In this document: one piece after another, positions 1 to 13,562 of the stretch
How positions within the stretch are numbered: position 1 is the first letter of the stretch
Layout of the letters: every line of letters begins with the position of its first letter
NCBI GenBank assembly: GCA_023653785.1
Contig: JAMKCH010084949.1
Location: 1-64,000, forward strand
DNA from: Ophioderma brevispina
Taxonomy: Eukaryota; Echinodermata; Ophiuroidea; Amphilepidida; Ophiodermatidae
Direction of reading: 5' to 3'
DNA length: 64,000 nucleotides
The notes under the pieces: model-generated
Database searches by the model: none
What the model was told of the DNA's origin: nothing
Seen by the model: the letters and a program-made list of their open reading frames with translations, nothing else
Made by a program: the position numbers and the translations under genes

Positions 1-261
1 TTTTCATTGAAATGGTTTTTCTACTTCTGGTCAGTCTTTTGGGTTGCCAGCCTGTTTACATTCTTGGAAAATGTGAAAATACGCAAAATTGTGCATTTCA
101 CCACTTTCTGGATAGTGTTGCCAAATTGAATAAATTTTCATATTTTTACTAAATTTAGTGAATTTTAAGGGATTTTTGCATGACTTTTCATGATTAATAT
201 ATCTACAATGGAAAATGTTGTGGCCCTGGGGGCAGGAGGTAAATAACATAGAAACTGGGTG

Positions 262-420
262 GGCCATGGCCCACCCAGTTAATTATTTGGCCCACCCAGT
301 AAATTCAGTTTGCCCAATGACCCAAAATGGCCCACCCAGTTAATTATTTGACCCATCCAGTTAATTATTTGACCCACCCAGTTAATTATTTGACCCACCC
401 AGTAAATTATCTGGCCCATA
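262..420 (+). repeat. 21 bp minisatellite
   Basis: Five to six units of GACCCACCCAGTTAATTATTT with small variants (GGCCCACCCAGT, ATCCAGT). A shorter patch of the same unit lies at 3090-3165. Confidence 0.85.
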
Positions 421-904
421 TTGATAAAGTTGCAGTATTTCAGTTAAATTAATGAATGCTAATACAACTTTTCCAAGAAAAGTCACTGAGCAATTTAAGC
501 AATATCCTGAATAGGCGGTGTGTGACTCTACACCTAACAAGTAACAATTATGGTATTCAGGGTAGTTGGAGTGACAAACTTTACTAAAGGCTTTACTAAA
601 GGCATATACTAATTAAATGAAGATCACCATCTTTTAAAGGACACCAAGACAGGAAGGTATTTTATATTGTAATGGATTGGAATATGTGCTATTGTGCTGA
701 AACTATCTCTGTTGTGTGTAAAATTCACAAAATAATGATCACCTCGTGTCTCGGGGCAAGTAAGCCTGGTGGAATGGAACACTAAATACAAATTGCACAT
801 ATATACAAGTCCAAATAAAATGGAAGTTTGTTTGCAGTAAGTAGCTCAAAAACCAAAATGCAACTGCATTTTTGTTATTGTTTTATTTTAGATCATACCA
901 AATG

Positions 905-1260
905 TTAAAGGTGCAACAAGAGATTTTTAGGCACCCAAATATTGTGTCATAATAGTAATTTCATATGGATTAGACACTCAATAGATTTCTTACCTTATAT
1001 TTGGCTACAGAAATGTCTTAAAAAAGAGAAAAAAGGCGATTTTGATATGGTTATATTTCAATATAAAACAAAGGCTGAATTTCATATTTGCTCCTATACA
1101 AATTAGAAATTTCACAATTTTTGTACCAAAGAAACATTTCTCAGCTAAGTCCTTTCAGATGGGGATATTTTTTATGGAAAGCTTTACATCAGGGCAAAAA
1201 TCAGTATTTTTGATCTGTTTTGGGACACCTGATTTGTGAAATCTCTGGTTGCACCTTTTA
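905..1260 (+). mobile_element. TTAA-flanked MITE, family AGGTGCAAC, copy 1
   Basis: Terminal inverted repeats AGGTGCAACAAGAGATTT / AAATCTCTGGTTGCACCT, with TTAA on the left and TTTTA on the right. About 356 bp, no coding capacity. TTAA target duplication is known for piggyBac and Kolobok transposons; the AGG terminus fits Kolobok better, but this is inference. Confidence 0.85.
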
Positions 1261-3085
1261 GTCAAACTAGTTGTAAATCATGTTTTGCTGTATAATTATT
1301 AATTTATAAAACCAAAAAATATTGATTTGGGATCACCTGTATTAAAAGTAATAATATATCTCTCTTGCATTTTTGTCCAAAAGCCCAATTCTCTGAATTC
1401 ATCAAATAAAACAAAACAAAATGCAGTTAAATGGCTCCAAAATTCAAATGACTATTTGAAACAAATTTGTTTTTGTTCTTTTTTTTGTTTTTGCCTAATC
1501 ATCACTCTAGTATAACTCAAAAATACTATTTCTTTTTCACTATACCAAAAAGCGGTGGATTTGATCTTATTGGACTCCAGGGCAAGAGGGCCTCAATATT
1601 GCATATGATTTGATTTAAGTGGGCTGACACTGAATAAAGGCTCACTCAGCTGGGAAGGGGCAGATATAGGTTAATTTGCAGTCAAAGTTAGATTCATGGA
1701 TGAATAATAAAAAAAAGTGTAGAAAAGAGACAAATATTGATGTAATAATGATTAATATTATTGCCATGAGTCAATAAAATAGGGTATCGTATCAAATTAT
1801 TTTTTTTAATTGTTACAATCTGCCACTACTAAAATTGTCAAATGAGTGATGTTTAGTCAGAACATCAGAAAGCGCGTTCGTGTGATGAGTGACTTTGATT
1901 TTTTGGTATTTTTGAATTTTTTGTTGAATATCTTGTGGATTAATTTGTTTAAAGTAAAAATTTAAAAAAATAATAAATTGGTGAATTACAAATAGAAGAA
2001 TAAATGTTTTAGTCAAAAAATGCGTATGTCAATCAAATCAAATTTTATAATGAAATTTAGGTTTCTGAACAAACTCACCAGTTTCATACCAAATAAGTTG
2101 AAAGCCTTATTTACTACTAAGTTAATTTTACAATACAAATTTATCTGAAATAAAATGCACAACTGTATTAAATAAATATGAAGAGCTCATTTCCAAAAGG
2201 GCCTTAATCCACTTTTGGATTTAAATTATTATTTCAAAAAGGACAAATTGAACTGGCGCTACAATTCATAATTACTCCTATTTTGATATGTAGGAAAATT
2301 GATACCAGTTAAAATCATATTATATGCTAACCTCAATACTTTCTTCATAAAAGAATTCTTCAACCTTCTTATTCTAAATTCTGAAAATACCCATGTTTTT
2401 GTAAAGCTTTATAACTTCACATTTTCATGAGGTCTGCACAAAACATATGATGAGTACCATTGGAGTCCTGTCTCATGTAATTTCATTGCGCAATGATACT
2501 CTTAGTTATGCACTCAGTACCACCATACCCTTTAATACAACATCAATATAGAGACACGAGGATTTTGTTTTTGTGGATACAAAATTCCCTAAATTTGATA
2601 GGTTGTAGAACAACCACCAAGAAAGTTTGAAAGGTTTATTGAACAAACAGACAGAAAAGAAAACCCAAAACATTATTTTTTACATACCAAAAACCAAAAA
2701 CATTATTTTGAATTTGTTTTCTGTCTAATCAGCCCCGGAGAGAAGCATACTAAATCTTTTTATACATAAAGACAGAGTTGGCCATATTCACTTCAGTTGT
2801 GATTTAATACATTGGTACATTGGAAAAAATAGAGTGCACTTTTCTGGAAATGTCCTTGTGTCTCTTTATGTTGTATATGTATACGTGCAATAATTCTTGT
2901 TAGAGATGATGGGATAATATACTTAAAAGTTTAAAAATAAAATAACTGTTCGTTTGTTGGGTGTTGTTGGGGTGTACGTTTGGACTTGTAGTTACTGTTT
3001 CGAATACGCATTGTTGACTCTATTAGCTTTCGTTATGGTTTGGTTTTTTAATAAATACAAATTGTTTAGGATATTATAGAAATTA
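1261..3085. other. AT-rich DNA without recognisable features
   Basis: Only short open frames, long A/T runs and no terminal repeats that I can pair. I see nothing gene-like. Confidence 0.5.
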
Positions 3086-3169
3086 AAGTTGCCCACCCAG
3101 TAAATTATTTTCCCATACTTTTTTGGGGTCATTATTAAAGTTGGTCCCACCCAGTAAATTATTCCTATT

Positions 3170-3790
3170 TAACCTCACTGCCTGGGGGGGTGTCAATGAA
3201 GAGCGAGAAATAAGAATACTATAATGCAAACCCGGGGGGCTATACTCTAACCATCTCTTGGTTATGATTAGTTGGGACATTTCAAGATTAATATCTCCCA
3301 ACACGGAAGAGGTTGTGACCTCTATGGTGCTATCAAATGAAAGAGTGAAAGTATAGAATCTATGAAAGCAAACCCGGGGGTGCTACTCCTAAACATCTCT
3401 TACTTGTGCTCAGGGGGACTTTTCAAGACTTCAAAATGGTGTGACCCCTAGGGTGGTGTCAAATGAAAGAGTTAGAGGTAGAATACTATCAAATACAACC
3501 CGGGGTGCTACTCCTAACCTCTTAGTTATGCTCTTGTGAGGACTTCTCCATGATCATACCCACATGGAAAAGGTTGTGGTGTTCGCCCTGGGGTGGTGTC
3601 CAAATGAAAGAGCAAGGAAGTAAGAATAACTAGTCCGGAATGCAAAACCAGGGGTGCTAACTTCCTAAACAATATCTGACTCATTATGCTCGTGGGGGGG
3701 TTTCACTTGCAAGATGAATATCTCCACAATGGAAAATGATGTGACCCCTAGGTTGTGTCAAATGAAATCGTGGGAAGTAAAACGTATTAA
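3170..3790 (+). repeat. About 140 bp tandem repeat, four to five degenerate units
   Basis: GCAAACCCGGGGGTGCTACT-type starts near 3226, 3368, 3496 and 3641. Each unit carries a TCAAGATTAATATCTCC, GTGACCCCTAGGGTGGTGTC and AAATGAAAGAG block. A single diverged unit lies at 180-245, next to the 21 bp minisatellite there. Confidence 0.8.
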
Positions 3791-3964
3791 GAAATGGAAG
3801 AGTTTATCTTGTTGCACAACTTTTTTTGGGGACCCCTAACCCTGGACTCGCACAGTTGCAATCTTGTGTGCTGCTTTTTTGTCTTACAATTAAGCGCGAA
3901 AGCAGCGAGACTTGTGGTTCGAGAACCGCCCTTGTTCAATATACCTTCCCGTCTATCCGCATCT

Positions 3965-3990
3965 AGCACTATTCTGATTGGTTACTTAGA
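3965..3990 (+). repeat. Extra copy of the TGATTGGTTACT word outside the element
   Basis: AGCACTATTCTGATTGGTTA at about 3963 matches the arm word at 4370 and its inverse near 6400. Confidence 0.5.
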
Positions 3991-4196
3991 GGTCAGGGGG
4001 GAGGGCGGCAAGAAATCCAAATTTAGGCGATGCCCATTGCGTTTAGGACGTGGGCTTAAAAGCGAATTCTTGACGAAAAAATTCTTAATTTTTTTATATG
4101 TTAAGGAATATTTTCTTATTCCAAAACCGTTGGAGCTGAAGCTGAGGGTTATTTATGAATGTCTTTGAATGAAAAAATGGACAAAGACAAGGTCGT

Positions 4197-4234
4197 ATGT
4201 GGGTCATGGGAACACCCATGACTGACCCACATCA
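4197..4234. repeat. Short hairpin
   Basis: TGTGGGTCATGGG and its near complement CCCATGACTGACCCACA enclose a few bases. Confidence 0.6.
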
Positions 4235-4339
4235 AAGCACCTATGTTGGTTTGTGGTTTGCACTCTGTATTGTAATTTCTTTTGATATTTTGGGTGAGTT
4301 GCTATATTGAATGAGGCTTGGCTGCCATCATCCAAGAGA

Positions 4340-6465
4340 TATGGTGGTATGGTTTACAGAGATATAGAAGCACTATTTTGATTGGTTACTCAGAGGGCTA
4401 TCTCATGTCGTGTTCTATATTGAGCCAATCAGACAGATTGTATGATGGGTGGTAGTGCCCAGGGAGTTAAACTGTCATTGACTGAAAGGGACACGGGGAC
4501 ATATCCCAGTAGTGCTACATCTCTCTGAATTTGTTTGAAAATGAAGAAATAAGACTCGGACTAAATTACAATTACATTTTTAACCACTGAAAAGTGATTT
4601 TAGGCCTTTTTCCACTAAAACTTAAAGTTCTTTGGACACAAACTTACTGTCCCAATTTATAGATTAGGGCCATGAAGAAGTAACAAATCAAAATACAAAG
4701 GTAGAATGTATTATAGCAGTGTGCATTTTAAGAAGTCATGCATGCCCTCGATTGAGTGAACTCTTGTGCAAGAGCCATAAATACAAAATCATTCTCTTAT
4801 GCATAAAGAAATCAGTGATGGCTTATACTCAGGCATAGGCTAGTACACACAGTGACAATTATAACTAGCCATGCAGAAGACATAGCGAACAAGACGGCCT
4901 GGAATAAGATCTGAATGACTTTTGACCCCATGCCTAATAACTTGACCAATGAGTCACATATGTCGTTAAATGTATTTTTATGTGTTAACAACGTTACAAG
5001 GATCATTATTATTGAATTTCAACTCAATCCAAGCATGTCAGGGATTTGACCTTTAAACCCCTATAACGTGACCCCTGGGTCACGGATGGGGTCAACTGTA
5101 CTTGTTTTGTATTTATGATGTCATGGGGATTATTCCTGACAAATTTCAGCTCAATCGGAGCTTGTTTGTAAATTTTGACCTTTGACCTTGAATTTTGACT
5201 TTTTGGGTCAAGACTATCATAGACCTACCCTACTATTAATGTTACATCACTGTAGCAATAACGGGCTTTATCTGTGCTCTATAGGCTGAGATATAGCCAA
5301 TTTGGTCTTATTTTGGGCATTTTTTGACACATTTGACCATTTGACCCCCTTAATGACCTTTGACCCCGATATAAAAAAACCTCATGTACACAGCCAAAAT
5401 GCATTGTTCTAATACGAATAAAAAAAATCTGCTTGCTTAGTTCGGGAGATAAAAATTGTGAAGTTATTTAGCCCCACAACAGGAAATGGGAAATGACCTG
5501 TAAATGACTTTGACCCCAAAATTAAAAATTACCTTGCAACATCAGCTAACTACATCCTATTGAAGGTATTGTTCACTGCTGCATCTTTAATTTTGAGATA
5601 AAAATTTTGAATTTTGAAAATATTTTTGGTTTTTGACGGAAGTGACCCCTTAACTGATCTTTGACCTATTCCTGAACACCCTATATGTAAGCATGGGGTT
5701 AGTGGTTCCTTGAAAACAAGTTTGTAGGAAGTAATTTGGCATAATCTTGTTAGTAAGAAGAATTTTGCCAATTAATTTAAAATGACATATTTTGGCTTCG
5801 ACCGGAATGACCCCCTTAATGACCTTTGGGACTCTTATCCCTGAACACCTATTGGAGGCATGGGTCAGGTGTTCTCTGAAAGAGTTTGTAATATGACATA
5901 ATCATGAGAAGAAGATATTTTTGGCAATTATATACAATTTGATGCCTGTGCAGGTCAAATGTCAAACAGGGGTCCAAGTCATATGACATGTAAAGGGTGA
6001 CTAAGCGGTTATTTGGTATAAGTTGATCGGACTACGTCAAACCATGAATAGCTAAACGCATAGGTGCCAGAAGAAAGAGAAGAAGAAAAAACAAAAGAAA
6101 GAACGACATCAAAAAGAAAGAAAGACGGCCGTCTTGTAATTACAAACAGGACATAGCCAGACATTGCAATTGGGGGGGGGGGTAAGGGCCAGGATGAAAT
6201 TTTGAAGGAGCTGATATTTATTCACACTTTTTAACATAACATTATTCCACATAAATATAGGCTGATTCTAGGAATTGTGTGATTCTAGGATTGGTGTGTG
6301 ATTATTTTGATCCAGCACAAAATAGGCAGGGGGTCTAACACCTCGTTATAATACCATTGTTGATTGGCTCCATTACGGACACAACCTGAGATAGCCCTCT
6401 GAGTAACCAATCAAAATAGTGCTTATATATCTCTGTAAACCATACCACCTTTAATTACAGTATCT
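4340..6465. mobile_element. 2.1 kb inverted-repeat element rich in TGACC words
   Basis: Left arm 4340-4440 (GGTGGTATGGTTTACAGAG, TTTTGATTGGTTACTCAGAG, GGCTATCTCA, GAGCCAATCA) is the inverse of 6350-6465. The interior 5040-5950 is filled with TGACCCC, GACCTTTGACC and TTCAGCTCAATC words. No coding capacity was found. Confidence 0.75.
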
Positions 6466-6965
6466 CTGATTCTCATTACAGGATATTACCTTCCGAGTGA
6501 CAAATCAAATAGGGCTTAAAATGCCGATAGTCAGGGGGTTAATTTTTGGGCAACTATGTGGGAAAGTGTACGTACATATCTGTATGTTAATGGCAAAGCC
6601 ATATGCAACAAACGCAATGCACCTTGACAACAAAGTACAGAGTCCTGTCCATTTGTGGACTGTCAACTGTTGTAGCTGCAACAAAGTCGAATGACATTGT
6701 CCAATTTCACTTGAGTATGCATTCAAGTAGGGGTTTTAATGAAATTATTATTCCACATGATGCCAATGTATATATGGTTGATGTGTATTTATATTTATGA
6801 AACTTACAGATAGTGGCTTGAATTAAACACAGAAAAAATTAATATGAAATCTTAGTAATTTTTCAACAACTACTGACTATGACAGTACCTTTGTATATTT
6901 ATTTAATCATAGGTCATGTTAGGCAGTCAATTGTATTTGTTGCGTGGAAAGAGATTTGAGTGGCA

Positions 6966-7224
6966 GTGGACGCCAGACTCCCCTTTCCGGGGTGGGGGGG
7001 GGGTGGTTGAGGGGGAAGTGAATTCTTAGGGTGGGAGGGGGAAAATATTCAAAAATTGAGATTTTTAACAATGTGTGCCAAAATCATTATTTTACAAAAT
7101 TGGTGGTTATTGGTCCAAAATCGTTGATTTTGCCAAAAATCGCATAATGTCTTCTGACCGGGGGAGGGGGGCAATAAAAATTTAGGGGGTACAATCCACC
7201 CACCAACCCGTGGCGGTGCCACTG
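6966..7224. mobile_element. hAT-like MITE, CAGTGG...CCACTG ends
   Basis: CAGTGGACGCCAG at left, GGCGGTGCCACTG at right, G runs inside, and the words GATTTTGCCAAAAATCG and GGTCCAAAATCG also found at 47812-48045. No convincing target duplication. Confidence 0.6.
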
Positions 7225-9019
7225 CAAAACAAAATTTCCATGTAGGACACATTACCAATGTGCAACTTCAGTCAAACGGTTGACCAATTTCTATCTTCAA
7301 AATTATTGTGCAATTTCAAATACAATATACAATGCTCAAGCAGTTCTAAATATGCAATTACCAAGTATAGAAGCCCTGAAATTCTTTTATACTAGCTTTG
7401 GTAACTAATAATTATATTTTTATCAATGTGGAAAGGTAGGTTTGATATTAAAAAGTTGTGCCCACAATAGAATTTTCAAACAAAGTTTACCGAAAATGAT
7501 TGAACCCGATAAGTGTCCTAATGTATAGCTGCCAACCTTCCCTGTTTTTATAGGATCATCCCTATTGAACTTTACTAATTGCAAAAAATAGGGCTATCCC
7601 TATTTCTGATATTTAAAAAAATCTTGAAAAATTGCCAGAAACGTCCTGAAATATTTCTGAGATCTTGAATACCAATGTATATATCAACCTGAACAGAATA
7701 AGCCGAATACGACATCTTTATTTAATAAGATGATGAGTTAGTAGTTATGCGTGCAGCACAGACATCAAAGCATGGTTTATATGGGGAGCGATTACGATCG
7801 CAGGCAAGTCAAAAACAAGGTTTGCGGTTTTCTTTTGCACCTTTTGGTCCAATAAACCTTCGAAACGTTCTCTCGGTGTGGTCTAAAAACGATCCAGTGA
7901 AATTTTCAGAAATTTGTATCCTAAAAAAAAGTTCACCCTGTCACCTTTAAGGAGACTATGTGACCCTGTGTACTCCAATAGAGGCCTTAAGGGGATCAAC
8001 AAATAAACACCATCCTTAAGGGCTTCTGTGATGAGGTGTTCAACGGCACATGATCTGGGTTTAAATGTTGGCAGGTATGGTTAATGGATCATTCCCCCCC
8101 CCCCCCCTAATCACACGACAACTGTTGGGACAGCATGATTTCGCTGCCTAATGTGCGTCACTGGCAAATCATAGCTTGTTGAACTGTACACAAGCTATAA
8201 AGGACGCGCGTTGTTACATGTACCTGATTTGCTTCCGAACGTTTCCTATGTTCATTTGAAAAGGTCTTTTGCAACCAAACAGTATCTAAGAAAAAAACAA
8301 TATACTAATTTATTTTGATATAAATTTAAATGAAGGATTTTATTGAAAAAATGAGATATAGTTTTGTACGAATGAATGACAGATATGGGTTAATGTGGAC
8401 TTCATAGTCGTTATTTGTGTTAGGTCCATTCGGCTACTTACTTACTCACATTAAGCTTGAGAGGGCGTTCATTAAGATGACCGTCCACCAAGGTTTATCT
8501 TGTGATTTAACTGCCAAGTAAGGGTGATAGCTACAGCGGCCCGAAAAGTATTTTCCCGCGGTGTAGTCTGTATTACAGACTGTGAAAGATATTGCCTAAC
8601 TTGATACTGCCTGAGAGACTAATGTTATCAGTCAGTCATATAGAGAATGTGTGTAAATGAAACTAAATCTCAAATATCTCCAGAAAACAAAGTGGTTCGA
8701 TGGATGTTTTTGCATCAGAGGGTCCGTTACTTTGTTTTGTTTAGAATATGTATCGTAATTGGGTCTTAACCTATGGAACCTAGCAAGAAAATTGAACGTT
8801 TTTATCAGGTACTTCGGTGCTTGCAGACACGAAATGTGAACACGCAATCAATATGGTCGCATCCATTTTTCCCACAATGCCTTTCAATATTTTTCCAGTC
8901 TTGAGAACTTTTAAAATCATTGGATTCAATTTACGCCAACTTTTTTTCAATTTAAGAAACAGGATTACATACTTACTGGACCGCTGTATGTGATAACTAT
9001 CACCAAACTGAGCGGTCGC
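7225..9019. other. Intergenic DNA, nothing assigned
   Basis: A poly-C run near 8096-8107 and scattered short frames (7747-7950 plus, 8632-8847 minus) without domain character. Likely repeat relics. Confidence 0.4.
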
Positions 9020-11215
9020 TGAAGTGAGATTCTTTGCTCACTAAGTTTAATAAGAACAAACATATATCTGAGTATTATAAAGAATATTGCAAGTTACGTA
9101 ACAAGATTCAAGAGAGATTAGATCTGCTAAGCAACAGTATATGCTTCACAAGATTAAAGAAAATAAAAATGATGCTAAAAAGCTCTGGCAAAACCAGAAA
9201 GAGCTTGGGTACCAAAACAAAACTAAAGATTCTGGCAACGTTGTTTTGGCTATCATTGGAGGAAATGTTTTTGAGAACAAAGTAGTTGCTGATCATTTTA
9301 ATGGTTTTTTCACTGGTGTTGCTGCTAAACTTGTTGATGAGTTGCCCTCACCTAGTGGTCTTTATGATGTGATTCTGAAAGGTTCAAGCGCTATTACAAT
9401 CATATTGAGCCTGGTTCGTTGGAGCTTCAAGGGGTCAGTGAGACCCCCTTTGTTTTATGAGAATTATGCGAATCTTAACATCAATAGAGCACTGGTTTTG
9501 GACGGCTTACCAGCTCGTTTCTTAAAGAGCTGCAGTGATCATTAAGACACCCGACATCAATTATGTAATTGTGTATATCAGGACGAATTATTCCCGAGTG
9601 ATATAGATTGCTAAGGTTCAACCTTGTACAAACAGAGAGCATTTGGGAATCTGAAATATAGGCCTGTGAGCAATATTGGTCTGGGCCTCTCACATTTGGA
9701 GAAAGCTGTGTTGTTCATTAAATAAATATCTTTCGGATAACAATATCTTATAATAGTTTCAGTCAGGGTTTAGAGGTAAATGTTCCACTGATACATTTCT
9801 TATCTACCTGCAAGACTATAAAAAATCCAACTCTGCTGGGTCAGGTATGGTGCTTCTTGACATCCAGAAAGCATTTGACAGTGTCAATCACTCTATTTTA
9901 TTAAACAAACAGAGCTCTGGGTATAAAACCCACCAATTGGTTTGAGTCCTACTTAATTGCGATCTCAGATCGTTAGTATTAACGGTTCTGACTGCTGACT
10001 CTATGAATTTGACATGCGGTGTCCGCAGGGACATCTTAGCCCAATCTTATTCCTCTGCTACGTTAATGATAGCCGACCTGCGTTGATTGTATCACTGCTT
10101 CAGTATGCAGATGACAGTGCATTAATTGGTCATCTGCTAAAGACCCATTAAAAATTGGTCAGGCTCAGTAAAACCTCAGCAACTCAATAAATGGCTCATT
10201 GCAATAAACTTTCTCTTCACATGGTAAAACAGAACTCATTCTTTTGGTACAAGCGAAAACTGGGCAATTGGCAAGAATTACACACTATGAAAGAGGTTGG
10301 AGAGGCACTATTAAGTGTGAAGGGCAGATACTTCATGCTACCCTTCTGTCAAGATCCTTGGGTTCTTACCATTGACCAATCTCTAATGGGGATGATATGT
10401 CTCGAGTGCCATCTCAAAAAGTCAATTCTAGACTGAAATTTTCTTATAGACAGGCAAATTTCTCGAACAGATACCAGAAAATCCTTAAGTACCGCACTAT
10501 TCGGTGCTTGTTTGATTATTCAATTTTCCTGGGTATGGTGGCATTCAGAAACCGATGAGTAGAAACCTTGCAAATTGGCTTCAAAACAAAGTTATCAGTT
10601 TATTTCTCAACAAGCTGCTAGATATCATATTTTCAGACAAATTATTTTAAGAAACTAAATTTTCTTGACATTCATAATGAGCCAAGCAGCTCAGATTAAA
10701 CATGTTCACGATATTTTTAATGAGGTTGGCCCAGATTATCTCAGAATAACTTCCACCCGTAATCACGTGTCATCAACATAGTACCAGAACTAGTTTGCAT
10801 AATTTCCGTCCACCGGAATGTACCACTATAAACTTCAGGGGCTTTTAGTACCATGTATTCATGATTGGTGCGAATTACCATGTGCAATCAAAACCATTCC
10901 CAACAAGTCCAATTTTAAGAAGTCTGTAAAAAGCCATCTTTTTTAAATCAAATTAATGTTAATTTTTTAATATTTTTTATTGTATTTCATTATAGTCATG
11001 GTTGTTTCTGTACATCTTTTAAATAATATTATTGTTTTCGGAATGGTTTTAGTATGTTTTTTGAATATATTTATTGTTAGCAAGGACCCCTTTGGAAATA
11101 ACCTTCGGCTTAAAAGGGTAATCCTGTGTATCTCCTATTTTTATTCTGTATAGGATTCGGCATTTGATTGAATTGTGCTTGTATGTGGAGATACCGATAA
11201 AATCAAATCAAATCA
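9020..11215 (+). mobile_element. Decayed LINE (non-LTR retrotransposon), CR1/L2-like, with RT motifs
   Basis: Degenerate plus-strand reverse transcriptase broken by stops and frameshifts. Recognisable in order: the endonuclease-RT linker (KLWQNQKELG, then DHFNGFFTGVAAKLVDEL near 9295-9345), FRGKCSTDTFLIYLQDYKKS near 9766-9825, the first Asp motif MVLLDIQKAFDSVNHSILL near 9846-9903, a CGV(P)QG-like segment near 10014, and the active-site block LLQYADDSALI at about 10098-10130. The 3' end has an untranslated region finishing in AAATC repeats (about 11195-11213), as is common for CR1/L2-type elements. The endonuclease half is missing, so the copy is 5' truncated and inactive. Confidence 0.85.
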
Positions 11216-11737
11216 ATGTGGACCTGATATAATAAAAAGGTTTATTTGTGCGGTCTTTGACAAGACTTAGTATTGTTCATTTTTGTGCTGATTAAATGGT
11301 AAACCGTAGTAGAATTATTTTTTTTTTTGTGATGGGGAAAAAGATTTTGTGTTGACGAAAAAACGAGAACAACAAAAACTAAAAGTTCAATAGTCTAAGC
11401 TTAATGCAATTATCATCCAGTTTTAGAACAATACCTGGAAAATTATATGTAAATAAATCAAAAGAGATACAAGGGCTGAACCTATTATACTGCCTTTATG
11501 GCTTGCACTATGGGATTTTACAGAGGGTGTATTGAGTCCATTCCACAATGCAACAGTTTTGGGAAATTTCACCTCAATAGGGTCAGGTGGTCCCACAAAA
11601 AACCTATTCATGACACATAAACACAGACTTTACACTCATTTTACCTCACAAAGTGTTTTGTGGTCCTTAATCATCTTGAACACTTTTTATCCATAAGTAC
11701 TTTTTATCCATAAGTAAGTTCTTGTGTTTAGCACTTA

Positions 11738-11923
11738 GAGAATAAAGGTATGATTTTGGGAACCAGTACTCTCTTTACGACGAATTGAAACCAAGGCGAT
11801 ACCATTATTTTAAGTGGAAGAACGAGGCTGGAGGCCGAGTTCTTCCACGCAAAAATAATGGTGTCGCCGGGTTCAATTCGTCATAAAGAGAGTACCGGTT
11901 CCCAAAATCATACCTTTATTCTC
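11738..11923. mobile_element. Fold-back (hairpin) element, 186 bp
   Basis: Arms of about 88 bp starting GAGAATAAAGGTATGATTTT and mirrored at CTTTATTCTC, with only scattered mismatches and a very short loop around GAGGCTGGAGGCCGAG. Confidence 0.9.
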
Positions 11924-12730
11924 ATTCTTAACAGCTTTAACATTTAAGGTCATCTTTAACTTAATTTCGTGATACTTTACAGCTTAAATACAACAAGAAA
12001 GGACTGCCACCACCCAGTGACAACAATCGAACAACCCATTGAAATATGCAACGATCATACGCAACAAGACGCAACGTTGGCACACGCGAATGTAGCTAAA
12101 CACGGTATGACGCAAGCGCTTCAACCTAAAAATAACGTCAATATGCAGCGCATACTACGTGGGTTCAACTGTCGAATTGAACCCAGGCATCGGCCAATGA
12201 AATTTCTTACATTTTCACGGCTGTTTAAGAATGTACAGTATAGGCACATTACAATGCATTATGGGATTGATTCAAAGCACCCTCTGGGTATTTTAGTTGG
12301 TGTTACCACTGAAAGGGATTTCTGAATTTGTATTCGGAAAATTGACTGGCGATAAGCCAGAAATGTTCCCGTTGAAGAATTTCAACTTCAAATGGTTTAA
12401 TAACTAATTCTTAAATCGTTTTCACTCAACCAGAAAGTTGTACAAACTTTATATGTGTGTTCTGCAGTAAACTGGAGTAAACAGGCAAATGAGATGAAAC
12501 AAAAAGTATTGCAAAGCCTCATTGTATTTCTTTAATATGATGCTCAAAACGATTTGTTGAGATTTAAAGGTGCTTGTTCCGATCGTCTTTGGGACCCCCC
12601 TGATTTACCCGGAAGTAATATAAATTTTAATATCAGATGAAAGGCTTATTTTTCTCATTGTCGTCCTGAAATTTCAGCTTTCAAATCCATCTCTTTCTCA
12701 AGATACAGATAAAAACTACCATTTTAATTG

Positions 12731-13087
12731 TTAAAGGTGCAACGAGAGATTTCACATATCTGGTGTCCCTTAAAAAATCGAAAGTACTGATTTTTGCCCT
12801 GATGTAAAGCTTTCCAACAAAAATAACACCATCTGAAAGGATTAAGCTGAGAAATGTTTATTTGGTACAAAATTTTTGAAATTTCTAATTTCGTATAGGA
12901 GCAAATACAAAATTCAGCCTATGTTTTACATTGAAATATAAGCAAATCAAAATTACCTTTTTCCTCTCTTTTAAGACATTTCTGTAGTCAAATACAAAGT
13001 ATGAAATCTATTGAGTGTCTAATCTATATGAAATTAGTGATATGACACAATATTTGGGTGTCTTAAAATCTCTCGTTGCACCTTTAA
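12731..13087 (-). mobile_element. TTAA-flanked MITE, family AGGTGCAAC, copy 2
   Basis: Same family in opposite orientation to copy 1. Both ends keep TTAA and the inverted repeat AGGTGCAACGAGAGATTT. 357 bp. Confidence 0.88.
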
Positions 13088-13562
13088 CCAGCAATATTAT
13101 CACAGTAGCAATATTATCGCGTCTAGCATCAAAACCGCAAGTTTGTTTCCCACAGTACTTGATGGTCAGTGTGTACAAGTGTTAGGCTCTCGTATCAAGT
13201 GGAGAGCATGATAGACAAAAATCGGTACAAGCACCTTTAATATTGAAAAAGAATTGGTTTTCGATTGTAGCATTTTTGGAGACAGGCTGTACTACAAAAA
13301 TTTGAATTCAATGATGACTTATTCAAATCCACTCAAAATGAAGTTGCTAAAAAAGCAACTTATAATTGGACTTTTTGAAGTACTACATCTTACCTCCTAA
13401 ATATTCCTATCTCATACCTGACCAAGAAGGCTTGAATTATGACAACATGTTTACACTTTGGGAAAAGTGAAATCAAGGCACTAATGGAACCATCACAGGG
13501 AGTCTTGTCATGCCCTCCTCATCTCAGGTATTTGTAATTTGATGCCATCTCGACATCAAATC

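Noticed and set aside
3794..4168. 124-codon plus-strand open frame
   Set aside because: Biased, low-complexity residues, overlapping an opposite open frame and abutting tandem repeat DNA; no domain, no splice context.
11969..12325. 118-codon plus-strand frame next to a fold-back
   Set aside because: No domain, no homologue recognised, composition consistent with repeat DNA; a short GGGTTCAA hairpin interrupts it.
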